This document shows, in pieces, positions 1 through 8,339 of a stretch of DNA of 64,000 bases. This stretch comes from Streptomyces venezuelae (lineage in GTDB: Bacteria > Actinomycetota > Actinomycetes > Streptomycetales > Streptomycetaceae). Each line of letters opens with the position of its first letter. The stretch's first letter is position 1. The position numbers and the translations under genes were made by a program. The stretch covers positions 7,626,001 to 7,690,000 of the forward strand of contig NZ_CP029191.1 of assembly GCF_008642335.1 (NCBI RefSeq), read 5' to 3'. The notes beneath the pieces were generated by a model, which worked only from the letters and a program-made list of their open reading frames with translations, had not been told where the DNA came from and did not search any database.

Positions 1-1
1 C

Positions 2-568
2 ACCGCCTTCACCCGCACGCTCGTCGCTCCCCTCAAGGCGCTGGCCGTCGCCGCGGTCAGCCTCGGCGCGATCCTCGGGGCGCTGGTCGTCCTCTTCCAG
101 GACGGCCGCGGCAGCGCCCTGCTCGGCGGCTTCACCGCCACGGGCACGCTGGACGCGTCCATGCTCCTGTTCGTCCTGTTCATCGCCCTGGCCCTGTCGG
201 TCGACTATGAGGTCTTCCTGCTCGGCCGTATCCGCGAGGAGTTCGACCGCGGAGCGGACAACCGCACGTCGATCGTCGAGGGCATCGCCCGCACCGGCCG
301 CCTGATGACGTCCGCCGCCGCGGCCGTGGCGATCTCGACGGCCGCGATGGCCACCTCGCAGGTGGCCCTGCTCAAGTTCATCGGCATCGGTGTCGCTCTC
401 GGCGCGCTCGTCGACGCCGTCCTGGTGCGCGGTGTGCTGGTGCCCGCCGTGATGGCCGCCCTGGGCCCCCTCAACTGGTGGTCCCCCACCTGTACCGGGC
501 CCCGGCCCGGGATCGTCGCGACCGAGAAGAGAGGCGGGGCTGATCCAGATGCATCAGGCTCCACATGA
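2..568 (+). CDS. MMPL-family (RND superfamily) transporter, C-terminal part
   Basis: The window starts inside this gene, so only the last 188 residues are visible. They contain hydrophobic helices, the SVDYEVFLL segment typical of the C-terminal membrane half of actinobacterial MMPL proteins, and the GVALGALVDAVLVRG helix shared by the family. These proteins export lipids or drugs using the proton gradient; the substrate cannot be read from this fragment. The end overlaps the start of the polyketide synthase gene by 20 bases, which suggests co-transcription and a possible role in exporting its lipid-like product (inference). The last 30 residues are polar and unconserved. Confidence 0.85.
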   Translation, partial: TAFTRTLVAPLKALAVAAVSLGAILGALVVLFQDGRGSALLGGFTATGTLDASMLLFVLFIALALSVDYEVFLLGRIREEFDRGADNRTSIVEGIARTGRLMTSAAAAVAISTAAMATSQVALLKFIGIGVALGALVDAVLVRGVLVPAVMAALGPLNWWSPTCTGPRPGIVATEKRGGADPDASGST

Positions 569-1661
569 CCACGGCGGACCGTCACCGGCCGGCGCCCCAC
601 GGGTGGCCGCGATCCGGACGGTCTTCCCGCCCTACACGTACCCCCAGCGGGAAATCCTCGCCACCCTGGCCCGCACCACCGCACTGGAGTCCGAAGCGGG
701 CGCTCTCGTGCTCCGTAAGATCGCGCACACTTCGGGCATCGACACCCGGTCCCTGTCACTGCCGCTGGAGAAGCTCGTCGACCTCGCCCGCCAGGAGAAC
801 TTCACCGAGCAGAACCGCATGTGGCTCGACGTGGCCCTGGATCTGGGGGAGCGGGCGATCACCGGCGCCCTGCGCGCCGCCGGCATCCGTCCGCGGGACG
901 TCGACGCGGTGATCAGTACGACCGTCACCGGCCTCGCCGTGCCCTCGCTGGAGGCCCGCCTCGCCCACCGGGTCGGACTGCGTCCCGACGTCAAGCGCGT
1001 CCCGCTGTTCGGCAGCGGCTGCGCGGGCGGCGCCGTCGGCCTGGCCCGGCTCCACGACTACCTCCTGGCCCACCCCGGCCAGGTCGCCGTCCTGCTCGCC
1101 GTCGAACTGTCCAGCCTGGCCTACCAGTTCGCGGACAGTGCCGTCGCCAACGTCGTCGCCGGCAGTCTCTTCGGCGACGGCGCCGCGGCGGTCGTGGCCA
1201 TCGGAGCCGACCGGGACGGCGCGCCCGCGGGGCCCGCCCTGGTGGACACCCACAGCCTGCTGCTCCCCGGCACCGAGGACGTCCTCGGCTGGGACATCGG
1301 CTCGCACGGGCTGCGGGTCCTGCTGTCCCCGGAGGTCCCCACGCTGACGGGGGAGCACCTGCCCACGGCCGTCCACAGCCTCCTCGGACGGCATGAGCTG
1401 ACGCCGGACGAGATCGTCAGCTGGATCGTCCACGGCGGCGGCCCGAAAGTCTTCACCGCCGTGGAGCAGGCCCTCGACCTGCCGCCGCGCGCGCTGGAAC
1501 TCACCCGGCGGTCCGTGGCCGAGCACGGCAACCTCTCGTCCGTCTCCGTACTGGACATCCTGCACTCCGCCATGAAAACGCCCCCACCGCCGAACGCACC
1601 GGGCCTGGTCGCCGCCATGGGTCCGGGCTTCGCCATCGAACTGGTCCTCCTCAGCTGGTAG
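549..1661 (+). CDS. type III polyketide synthase (chalcone synthase-like)
   Basis: The 370-residue protein has the thiolase fold of type III polyketide synthases. The catalytic triad is visible: Cys158 in FGSGCAGG, His295 in WIVHGGG and Asn328 in EHGNLSS; the GFAIELVLL C-terminal motif is also present. These homodimeric enzymes extend an acyl-CoA starter with malonyl-CoA and cyclise it to pyrones or resorcinols. The next two genes encode an acyl-ACP desaturase relative and an ICMT-like methyltransferase. This resembles the synthase plus methyltransferase arrangement of Streptomyces alkylresorcinol and alkylpyrone clusters, so a long-chain phenolic lipid or alkylpyrone is the best guess. The exact product is not determinable. 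The ATG start lies inside the upstream MMPL gene. Confidence 0.9.
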   Translation: MHQAPHDHGGPSPAGAPRVAAIRTVFPPYTYPQREILATLARTTALESEAGALVLRKIAHTSGIDTRSLSLPLEKLVDLARQENFTEQNRMWLDVALDLGERAITGALRAAGIRPRDVDAVISTTVTGLAVPSLEARLAHRVGLRPDVKRVPLFGSGCAGGAVGLARLHDYLLAHPGQVAVLLAVELSSLAYQFADSAVANVVAGSLFGDGAAAVVAIGADRDGAPAGPALVDTHSLLLPGTEDVLGWDIGSHGLRVLLSPEVPTLTGEHLPTAVHSLLGRHELTPDEIVSWIVHGGGPKVFTAVEQALDLPPRALELTRRSVAEHGNLSSVSVLDILHSAMKTPPPPNAPGLVAAMGPGFAIELVLLSW

Positions 1662-1702
1662 CGGACCGGCCACCGAACCCGACGGACCGCACGACAAGAA
1701 CG

Positions 1703-2377
1703 GTGACCATGCGCGCCCTCCCTTACATCCCGTGGAGCCGGGGCCGTGACTACGACGGCCTCCTCGACGGGGAGCCGTGGGACCCCTCCCAGCCGAAACT
1801 GAACGCGGCGGCACGGGACGGCCTGATCCACAACCTGCTCAGCGAGGAGGACCTGCCCAGCTATCACCGGGTCCTCGCGGAGCTGTTCTCGCTGGACGGC
1901 CCCTGGGGGACCTGGGTCAACCGATGGACCCTGGAGGAGGACCGGCACGGCACAGCGATCCGCGACTACCTGGTGGTCACCCGCAACGCCGACCCGGTCG
2001 CGCTGCGGAACGACCGCGCCAGGCACAAGCTCTTCCACCGAACCGTCCTCCAGGCATGCATGACGATGCACCCGGACCGGACCCTCCAAGCCGTGTCCAA
2101 GGTCCTGCGCACCTTCCGTCCCCCGGGTCACGGGGCGCCGGGCTTCGGGCGGCTCGTCAGCTCCATGGCCAGGTCGGGCATCCTCTCGCCGGAGACCTAC
2201 CACAAGGACATCGCCTCGCCCTTCACCCGCATGCTCGGCGCCGTCGACGCCACCGGACTCGGTCCGGTCGGCCGACGGGCCCAGGAAGACGTCGCCGCCC
2301 ATCTGGAAGAGGCCGCCGTCCGTGCCGGGAGATACCGCGCACTCGCCGAACTCCTCGACCACCTCGCGAACACGTGA
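1703..2377 (+). CDS. internally shortened acyl-ACP desaturase-like protein
   Basis: The 224-residue protein aligns by eye with DesA/FAB2 soluble diiron acyl-ACP desaturases at both ends. EEDLPSYH is near residue 50 and WTLEEDRHGTAIRDYL gives Glu79 and His82 of the first ExxH motif; the family C-terminal pattern (APGFGRL, then YHKDI) is also there. About 60 residues normally found between residues 100 and 105, including the helix with the fourth iron ligand, are missing. The second motif reads DRARH, so its Glu is Arg105. Half the diiron site is therefore lost and classical desaturation is doubtful. It overlaps the methyltransferase by 4 bases and lies 41 bases after the synthase. The start is GTG at 1703 or ATG at 1709; the Shine-Dalgarno signal is weak. 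Confidence 0.75.
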   Translation: MTMRALPYIPWSRGRDYDGLLDGEPWDPSQPKLNAAARDGLIHNLLSEEDLPSYHRVLAELFSLDGPWGTWVNRWTLEEDRHGTAIRDYLVVTRNADPVALRNDRARHKLFHRTVLQACMTMHPDRTLQAVSKVLRTFRPPGHGAPGFGRLVSSMARSGILSPETYHKDIASPFTRMLGAVDATGLGPVGRRAQEDVAAHLEEAAVRAGRYRALAELLDHLANT

Positions 2378-2916
2378 CGCCGCCCGCGAGCCTGCTCCTC
2401 CTCGTCACGGCCATCGGCGCCGTGCGCCTGGTCGAACTGGCGGTCGCCCGCCGGAACGCGCGGTGGGCGTTCGCACAAGGCGGCACCGAGTACGGGCAGC
2501 GCCACTACCCCCCGATGGTCGTCCTCCACATCTGCCTGCTCGTCGGCATCCTCGCGGAGGTCTCCCTCGCCGACCGCGCCTTCACACCCCTGATCGGCGG
2601 GCCGTGTCTGGCCGTCCTCGTCCTCGCCCAGGCAGGCCGTGCCTGGTGCATGCGGGCGCTCGGACCCCAGTGGAACACCCGCGTCGTCGTCGTGCCCACG
2701 GCGCCCGTGGTCACCACCGGGCCCTACCGCTGGATGCGGCACCCCAACTACCTCATCGTCGTCATCGAGGGCATCGCCCTGCCCCTCGTCCACACCGCCT
2801 GGCTCACCGCCCTGCTCTTCACCCTCGCCAACACACCCTGGCTCGTCGTCCGCATCCGCACGGAGAACAAAGTGCTGTGGCCCGCGCCGGGCGGGACGGC
2901 GCCGGCCGCGCGGTGA
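2374..2916 (+). CDS. ICMT-family membrane methyltransferase
   Basis: The 180-residue integral membrane protein has about four hydrophobic segments. Its C-terminal signature GPYRWMRHPNY is that of the isoprenylcysteine carboxyl methyltransferase family, which uses S-adenosylmethionine. Bacterial members beside type III polyketide synthases O-methylate the phenolic lipid product, as SrsB does in the Streptomyces griseus srs operon; the same role is inferred here. The GTG start at 2374 overlaps the preceding stop as GTGA, indicating translational coupling. It looks like the last gene of the operon that starts in or before the MMPL gene. Confidence 0.85.
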   Translation: MTPPASLLLLVTAIGAVRLVELAVARRNARWAFAQGGTEYGQRHYPPMVVLHICLLVGILAEVSLADRAFTPLIGGPCLAVLVLAQAGRAWCMRALGPQWNTRVVVVPTAPVVTTGPYRWMRHPNYLIVVIEGIALPLVHTAWLTALLFTLANTPWLVVRIRTENKVLWPAPGGTAPAAR

Positions 2917-3073
2917 GGGCCGGACCGGGCTCCGGACCAACACGCCACCAGGGCAGGGGAGTTCGCGCCGGGGCCCGCGCCACGCACCGGCGCCGCGCGC
3001 CCGTGCCCGCACCGGTCGGCTCCGCCGCCCGCCTCAAGCGCCCCCGGCGCCGTCTGCAAGGATTGGGTCCGCC

Positions 3074-4108
3074 ATGGTGCAGATACCGAAGCAGCAGCCC
3101 GCACAGCGCTCCGTGCCGACGAGCGCCGACGTCGCCCGCCTGGCGGGGGTCTCCCGCGCCACCGTGTCGTACGTCCTCAACAACACCAGCGCCGTCCGCA
3201 TCAGCGAACCCACCCGCCGCCGCGTCCACGAAGCGGCCAGGGAGCTCGGCTACGTCCCGCACGCCGCCGCCCGCAGCCTCCGCGCCGGACACAGCCGCAT
3301 GGTCCTCATGCCGACGCCCGAGATCCCGATGGGCCCGCTCTTCAGCCGGTTCTTCAACGAGCTGCAATGGGCGCTCAGCAGGTTCGACTACACCGTCGTC
3401 CAGTACGCCAGCCTCGGCCTGACCGGCGAGGAGGCGGCCCGCGCCTGGGCCGAGCTGCGCCCCGTCGCCGTCCTCGCGCCCGACGCGTCCGCGCTCAACC
3501 CGCGCGGCGTCACGGTCCTGAAGCGGTCCGGCGCCAAGGCCGTCTTCACGCTCGGCCCGCACCGCGTCGAGGGCGCACACGCCCTGCTCATGGACGGCCG
3601 CAGGGTCGGCGAGGCGGCGGCCCTGCACTTCCTGGCCCGCGGCCGACGCACCATCGGCGTCGTCGTGCCCGAGGAAGAGGGCATGGAGGCCTTCTCACAG
3701 CCCCGCCTCGAAGGGATCCGCCAGACGGTGGAACGGGCCCGCACCGCCGGCGCCTCGGTCACCGAGCTGCCCCTCGCGTACGAGGAGGCGTCCGCCGCCC
3801 GGCTCGCCGCGCGCTGCCGCGCCCGGGGGATCGACGCCGTCTTCGCCTACAACGACGAGTACGCCATGCTCCTGATGCGCGCGCTGCAGGACGAGGGCAT
3901 CGACATACCCGGGGACACCGCCGTGCTCGGCTCCGACGACCTGATGCTGGGCAGACTCCTTCGCCCCCGCCTCAGCACCGTCCGCATAGAGCTGCCGTCG
4001 GGCCGCGGCCTGGCCGAACTGGTCGACCGCGTGGTGCGCGACCCGGGCGCGGAACCCGAAGTGCACGACGTCCTCGGAGCGGACGTCGTGCACCGCGGGT
4101 CCAGCTAG
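3074..4108 (+). CDS. LacI-family transcriptional regulator
   Basis: The 344-residue protein carries a LacI helix-turn-helix at residues 17-65 (TSADVARLAGVSRATVSYVLNN). A periplasmic-binding-protein-like sensor domain follows, including FAYNDEYAMLLMRAL and AVLGSDDLMLGRL, the family's ligand and dimer elements. It probably represses a catabolic operon in response to a small ligand; no sugar or amine operon is adjacent, so the target is unknown. The ATG at 3074 follows AAGGATTGGG. It is 157 bases downstream of the methyltransferase and convergent with thioredoxin. Confidence 0.9.
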   Translation: MVQIPKQQPAQRSVPTSADVARLAGVSRATVSYVLNNTSAVRISEPTRRRVHEAARELGYVPHAAARSLRAGHSRMVLMPTPEIPMGPLFSRFFNELQWALSRFDYTVVQYASLGLTGEEAARAWAELRPVAVLAPDASALNPRGVTVLKRSGAKAVFTLGPHRVEGAHALLMDGRRVGEAAALHFLARGRRTIGVVVPEEEGMEAFSQPRLEGIRQTVERARTAGASVTELPLAYEEASAARLAARCRARGIDAVFAYNDEYAMLLMRALQDEGIDIPGDTAVLGSDDLMLGRLLRPRLSTVRIELPSGRGLAELVDRVVRDPGAEPEVHDVLGADVVHRGSS

Positions 4109-4135
4109 CCCCAGCCCCTACCGCATCAACCGTTC

Positions 4136-4513
4136 CTACTGCTCCTGCTGCTTCGCCTGCTCCTCGGCGACCTGACGGCGGACCTCGTCCATGTCCAGGT
4201 TCCGGGCCTGCCCGATGACGTCCGTCAGCGCGGACTCCGGCAGCGCGCCCGGCTGGGCGAACACGGCCACCTGGTCGCGGACGATCATCAGCGTCGGGAT
4301 GGACTGGATGTTGAAGGCCTGGGCCAGCTCCGGCTGGGCCTCCGTGTCGACCTTGGCGAAGACCAGGTCCGGGTTGGCCTCGGCCGCCTTCTCGTAGACG
4401 GGGGCGAACTGCTTGCAGGGCCCGCACCACTCCGCCCAGAAGTCGATCAGGACGAAACCGTTGTCCGTGACCGTCTGGTCGAAGTTCTCCTTGGTGAGCT
4501 CCACAGTGCTCAT
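4136..4513 (-). CDS. trxA: thioredoxin
   Basis: The 125-residue cytoplasmic thioredoxin has the active site WAEWCGPCK near residues 27-35 and the cis-proline motif SIPTLMI. It reduces protein disulfides, receiving electrons from thioredoxin reductase. Compared with the usual 105-110 residues it has a charged, Gln/Glu-rich C-terminal extension (EEQAKQQEQ). It is transcribed away from a pyridine-nucleotide disulfide oxidoreductase across 175 bases. A Shine-Dalgarno-like AAGGAAG lies upstream of the ATG. Streptomyces usually encode several thioredoxins, so this may not be the main one. Confidence 0.93.
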   Translation of the reverse strand: MSTVELTKENFDQTVTDNGFVLIDFWAEWCGPCKQFAPVYEKAAEANPDLVFAKVDTEAQPELAQAFNIQSIPTLMIVRDQVAVFAQPGALPESALTDVIGQARNLDMDEVRRQVAEEQAKQQEQ

Positions 4514-4688
4514 GGTGTGTCCCTACTTCCTTTTGGGGCCCTTTTGAGGCGTGGCCGCTGTGCACAACGGCCGATCGTGCGGACGTATTCCGCCTGGTCG
4601 CACGCGCGGAAGGTGCCGCGCGCGCAGGGGCGTGTCCGGCGCGCGTACCCATGTGGCCACGGCGCACACCTGCCGACACACTGTCCTC

Positions 4689-6113
4689 ATGACGGATGCC
4701 ATCACGTACGACGTTGTAGTCATCGGAGCCGGCCCTGTGGGGGAGAACGTGGCGGACCGAGCCCGCGCCGCGGGACTCAGTGCCGCGATCGTGGAGAGCG
4801 AGCTCGTGGGGGGCGAGTGCTCCTACTGGGCGTGCATGCCCAGCAAGGCCCTGCTGCGCCCCGTCATCGCCCGTGCCGACGCCCGCCGCGTCCCCGGCCT
4901 GCGCGACTCCGTGCAAGGGCCACTGGACGTGTCCGCGGTCGTTGCGCACCGCGACGACTACACCTCGCACTGGAAGGACGACGGCCAGGTCGGCTGGCTC
5001 GAAGGGGCCGGCGTCGACCTGTACCGGGGCCACGGCCGCATCGCGGGCCCCCGCGAGGTCACGGTCACCGGAACGGACGGCACGGCGCGCACGCTCCGGG
5101 CCCGGCACGCCGTGGCCGTCTGCACCGGCACCCGCGCGGCCCTGCCCGACCTGCCGGGCCTCGCCGACGTCAAGCCGTGGACCAGCCGCGAGGCCACCAG
5201 CGCCGACCATGCGCCCGGCCGCCTCCTGGTGGTCGGCGGCGGTGTCGTCGCCGTCGAGATGGCGACCGCGTGGCAGGCACTCGGGTCGCGGGTCACGGTC
5301 CTCGTACGCGGCGGGGGCCTGCTGCCCCGCATGGAGCCGTTCGCCGGGGAACTGGTGCAGGAGGCCCTCACCGAGGCGGGCGCCGAGGTCCGCTCCGGCG
5401 TCTCGGTCACCGCGGTGCGGCGCGAGGACGGCGTGGTGACGGCGACCCTGGACGACGGCTCCACCCTCCAGGCCGACGAGATCCTCTTCGCCACGGGCCG
5501 CGCCCCGCGCACCGACGACATCGGCCTGGAAACGGTCGGCCTGGAACCGGGCACCTACCTGAAGGTCGACGACAGCCTCCGCGTCGAGGGCAGCGACTGG
5601 CTCTACGCGGTCGGCGACGCCAACCACCGCGCGCTCCTCACCCACCAGGGCAAGTACCAGGCCCGCATCGCGGGCGCCGCCATCGCCGCCCGCGCCCAGG
5701 GCGTCCCGCTCCTGGAGACCGACCGCTGGGGCGCGCACGCCGCCACCGCCGACCACGCCGCCGTCCCGCAGGTCGTCTTCACCGACCCGGAGGCCGCCTC
5801 CGCGGGCCTGACCCTCGCCGAGGCGGAAGCCGCGGGCCACCGCGTCCGCGCCGTCGACTACGACATGTCCGGAGTGGCGGGCGCAGGACTCTACGCCGAC
5901 GGCTACCGGGGCCGCGCCCGCATGATCGTCGACCTGGACCGCGAGATCCTCCTCGGCGTCACCTTCGTCGGCCCCGGAGTGGGCGAACTCATCCACTCGG
6001 CGACGATGGCGATCGCGGGCGAGATCCCCCTCAGCCGCCTGTGGCACGCCGTCCCCGCCTACCCGACGATCAGCGAGGTGTGGCTCCGGCTCCTCGAAAC
6101 GTACCGGGGTTGA
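4689..6113 (+). CDS. NAD(P)/FAD-dependent disulfide-type oxidoreductase
   Basis: The 474-residue flavoprotein belongs to the class I pyridine nucleotide-disulfide oxidoreductases (lipoamide dehydrogenase and mercuric reductase type). It has an N-terminal FAD Rossmann motif (VIGAGPVGENVA), a redox-active CxxxxC (GECSYWACMPSK), a second NAD(P) motif (VVGGGVVAVEMA), the FAD motif WLYAVGDAN and a C-terminal dimerisation domain. No metal-binding N-terminal domain is present, so it is not a classical MerA. A role in thiol redox is inferred from the divergent thioredoxin gene. The substrate is unknown. The ATG at 4689 is the first start in front of the FAD motif. Confidence 0.85.
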   Translation: MTDAITYDVVVIGAGPVGENVADRARAAGLSAAIVESELVGGECSYWACMPSKALLRPVIARADARRVPGLRDSVQGPLDVSAVVAHRDDYTSHWKDDGQVGWLEGAGVDLYRGHGRIAGPREVTVTGTDGTARTLRARHAVAVCTGTRAALPDLPGLADVKPWTSREATSADHAPGRLLVVGGGVVAVEMATAWQALGSRVTVLVRGGGLLPRMEPFAGELVQEALTEAGAEVRSGVSVTAVRREDGVVTATLDDGSTLQADEILFATGRAPRTDDIGLETVGLEPGTYLKVDDSLRVEGSDWLYAVGDANHRALLTHQGKYQARIAGAAIAARAQGVPLLETDRWGAHAATADHAAVPQVVFTDPEAASAGLTLAEAEAAGHRVRAVDYDMSGVAGAGLYADGYRGRARMIVDLDREILLGVTFVGPGVGELIHSATMAIAGEIPLSRLWHAVPAYPTISEVWLRLLETYRG

Positions 6114-6209
6114 GACGCGCCGCGGGGACCGAAGGGGCCCCGCGCACCCTGCCGTACCGGTAGCGGATCGTCCTATGATCGCTGCTCCGCGTACGAGGGG
6201 GGTACTCGC

Positions 6210-8339
6210 ATGACGGCAGGCGGGTCGGCGTCGCGCCGGGCACAGGACGCGCGGCGCCAGGAGCGGCTGCTGCGGGAGCAGTGGCAGGCGGCCCGCCGCC
6301 AGGCGCTCCGCTGGGAGGCGGCAAGCGAGGCCGAGCAGCGCGTCGCCGCCCAACTGCTCGTCCTGACGGAGCGCGGGTGGCGGCTCCTCGTGGACCGGCG
6401 CTGGCCGGGCACGCGTAGCGCCAACGTCGACATGCTGCTCGTAGGGCCCGGCGGTGTCTTCGTCATCGACGTCAAGAACTGGCGGTCCGCGCCGGAGGTG
6501 CGGGACGGCACCCTGCGCGCCGGCGGCGAGCCGCGCGACGAACACACCGCCAAGCTCCTTGCCGTCACGAAGACCGCGGAGAGCGCGGTGGCGTCCCTCG
6601 GCATGTCCCCGGTCGCCGTCCAGCCGCTCATGGTCTTCGCGGGACGGCGCGTGGACGCCGGGCTCGGCAGGATCAGGCTCCTCGGCGAGCACGAGGTCGG
6701 GCCCGTCCTGCTCGCGGAGCCCCGGCGCCTGCGCGCGGAGTCGGTCCGCGCCATGGCCGACCACCTGGAGCGCTTCTTTCCCGAGTACGTGAGCTCGGCG
6801 GTGCGGCGACCGCGGACACAGACACCGCTCCCCGCCCCGCGGCAACCGGCCGAACCGGACGGCCTGTTCGACCTCGAAGGCCTGCGGGACGCGGCGCTGG
6901 AAGAGGCGATGCGCGCCCCGATCGAACAGTGGATGACGTTCCTCCACCCCGACCAGGTCGCGCTGGTCCGCCGCAACTGGTCGGGCCCGGCCCGCATCAG
7001 CGGCCCCGCCGGCACGGGCAAGACGGTCGTCGGTCTGCACCGCGCCGCTCACCTCGCCCGCCGCACCAACGGCCGCGTCCTGTACGTCACCTACGCCAAG
7101 AACCTGCCCAGGGTCCAGGGCACGTTCCTCAGAACCATGTCCCCGTCGATCGCGGAGAAGGTCGACTTCAGCAGCCTGCACGCCTGGGCGCAGGAATTCC
7201 TGCGGGCCCGCGGCGTCCCGGTACGGCTGCACAAGGAGAAGGCCGACACGGCGTTCAGCCTCGCCTGGGCACACGTCGGCCGCGCCGGACGGCTGGCGGA
7301 GATCGATCCGACACCGCTCTACTGGCAGCAGGAGATCGACCACGTCATCAAGGGCCGCGGCATCACCACGTTCGACGAGTATGCCAATGTGCCGCGGCGC
7401 CGCCGCAGGACCGTCCTGCGACGGCCGCACCGGCAGGCCGTGTGGGAGCTCTTCGAGGCCTACGAGTCCTTACGCGTCGAGAAAGGCGTGCACGACTTCA
7501 ACGACGTGCTGTCCCTCGCCCTGGCGGAAGCCGAGCGCGGCACCGACCGGCCCCCGTACTCGGCGGTGATCGTCGACGAGGTCCAGGACCTCACCCTCGT
7601 CGGCGTGCGCCTGCTGCACACGCTGGTGGGCGACGCCCCCAACGCCCTGCTGCTCGTCGGCGACGGACAACAGGCCGTCTACCCCGGCGGCTTCCGCCTC
7701 ACCGACGCGGGCATCGACATCCGCGGCGACCGCGGACAGGTGCTGCGCACCAACTACCGCAACAGCAGGCAGATCCTCGACGCGGCCCTCGACGTCGTCG
7801 CCGACGACACCTTCGACGACATCGACGGGCTGCGCACCCTCGGCCGCAGGGACGTCGACCTCACCTACCACGACGGGCAGGTCGTCCGCGTCGTGAAGCC
7901 GACCGCGGCCGAACACGACCAGGCGCTCCTGACCGCCCTGCGCGACCTGTCCGCCGCCGAACGCGCCGACACTGCAGTCCTGTGCCCCTCGGTCCGCGCC
8001 ATCGGCGCCTACCAACGCCTCCTCACCCGCGCGGGAATCCCGGTCCGCATGCTGGAGCACTACGACGGACACCCGGTCGACGCCGTCAAGCTCGGCAGCT
8101 ATCGCAGAGCGAAGGGCCTGGAGTTCAAGCGGGTGTACCTGCCCCGGCACGACACCGCCCTCGGCCCCGCGACGCCCGCCGACGGCCCCGCCACCGCCCC
8201 ACGGGCCCCCGAAACGGCCGCGGAACACGAGGAACTGCGCCGGAGCCAGCTGTTCGTGGCGATGACGAGGGCCCGCGACGTGCTGTGGCTTGGCAGCGTC
8301 GAGGAGCCGCCAACAGAGCCCCCTCAGGCGCTCACGTAG
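6210..8339 (+). CDS. NERD domain-containing UvrD/Rep-like helicase
   Basis: The 709-residue protein fuses an N-terminal NERD nuclease-related domain (about residues 45-160, with NVDMLLVGPGGVFVIDVKNW resembling the D..D/ExK core) to a superfamily 1 helicase. Walker A is GPAGTGKT near residue 265, Walker B is AVIVDEVQDLT near 450, and motif VI is FVAMTRARD near 690. Such proteins are thought to process DNA ends in repair, recombination or defence; the exact role is unproven. The gene stands alone between a flavoenzyme and the P450 gene. Its 3' end overlaps the convergent P450 gene by 16 bases, so the two stops interleave. Confidence 0.85.
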   Translation: MTAGGSASRRAQDARRQERLLREQWQAARRQALRWEAASEAEQRVAAQLLVLTERGWRLLVDRRWPGTRSANVDMLLVGPGGVFVIDVKNWRSAPEVRDGTLRAGGEPRDEHTAKLLAVTKTAESAVASLGMSPVAVQPLMVFAGRRVDAGLGRIRLLGEHEVGPVLLAEPRRLRAESVRAMADHLERFFPEYVSSAVRRPRTQTPLPAPRQPAEPDGLFDLEGLRDAALEEAMRAPIEQWMTFLHPDQVALVRRNWSGPARISGPAGTGKTVVGLHRAAHLARRTNGRVLYVTYAKNLPRVQGTFLRTMSPSIAEKVDFSSLHAWAQEFLRARGVPVRLHKEKADTAFSLAWAHVGRAGRLAEIDPTPLYWQQEIDHVIKGRGITTFDEYANVPRRRRRTVLRRPHRQAVWELFEAYESLRVEKGVHDFNDVLSLALAEAERGTDRPPYSAVIVDEVQDLTLVGVRLLHTLVGDAPNALLLVGDGQQAVYPGGFRLTDAGIDIRGDRGQVLRTNYRNSRQILDAALDVVADDTFDDIDGLRTLGRRDVDLTYHDGQVVRVVKPTAAEHDQALLTALRDLSAAERADTAVLCPSVRAIGAYQRLLTRAGIPVRMLEHYDGHPVDAVKLGSYRRAKGLEFKRVYLPRHDTALGPATPADGPATAPRAPETAAEHEELRRSQLFVAMTRARDVLWLGSVEEPPTEPPQALT

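Noticed and set aside
549..2916. KAS III-type fatty acid initiation gene cluster
   Set aside because: The Cys-His-Asn spacing, length and C-terminal GFAIE motif fit type III polyketide synthases, and the ICMT-like neighbour supports this.
3972..7430. Very long open frame on the minus strand opposite the thioredoxin-oxidoreductase-helicase genes
   Set aside because: It is antisense to genes with clear family motifs, and its Arg/Gly/Ala/Val-rich sequence shows no domain. Such frames are common in GC-rich DNA.
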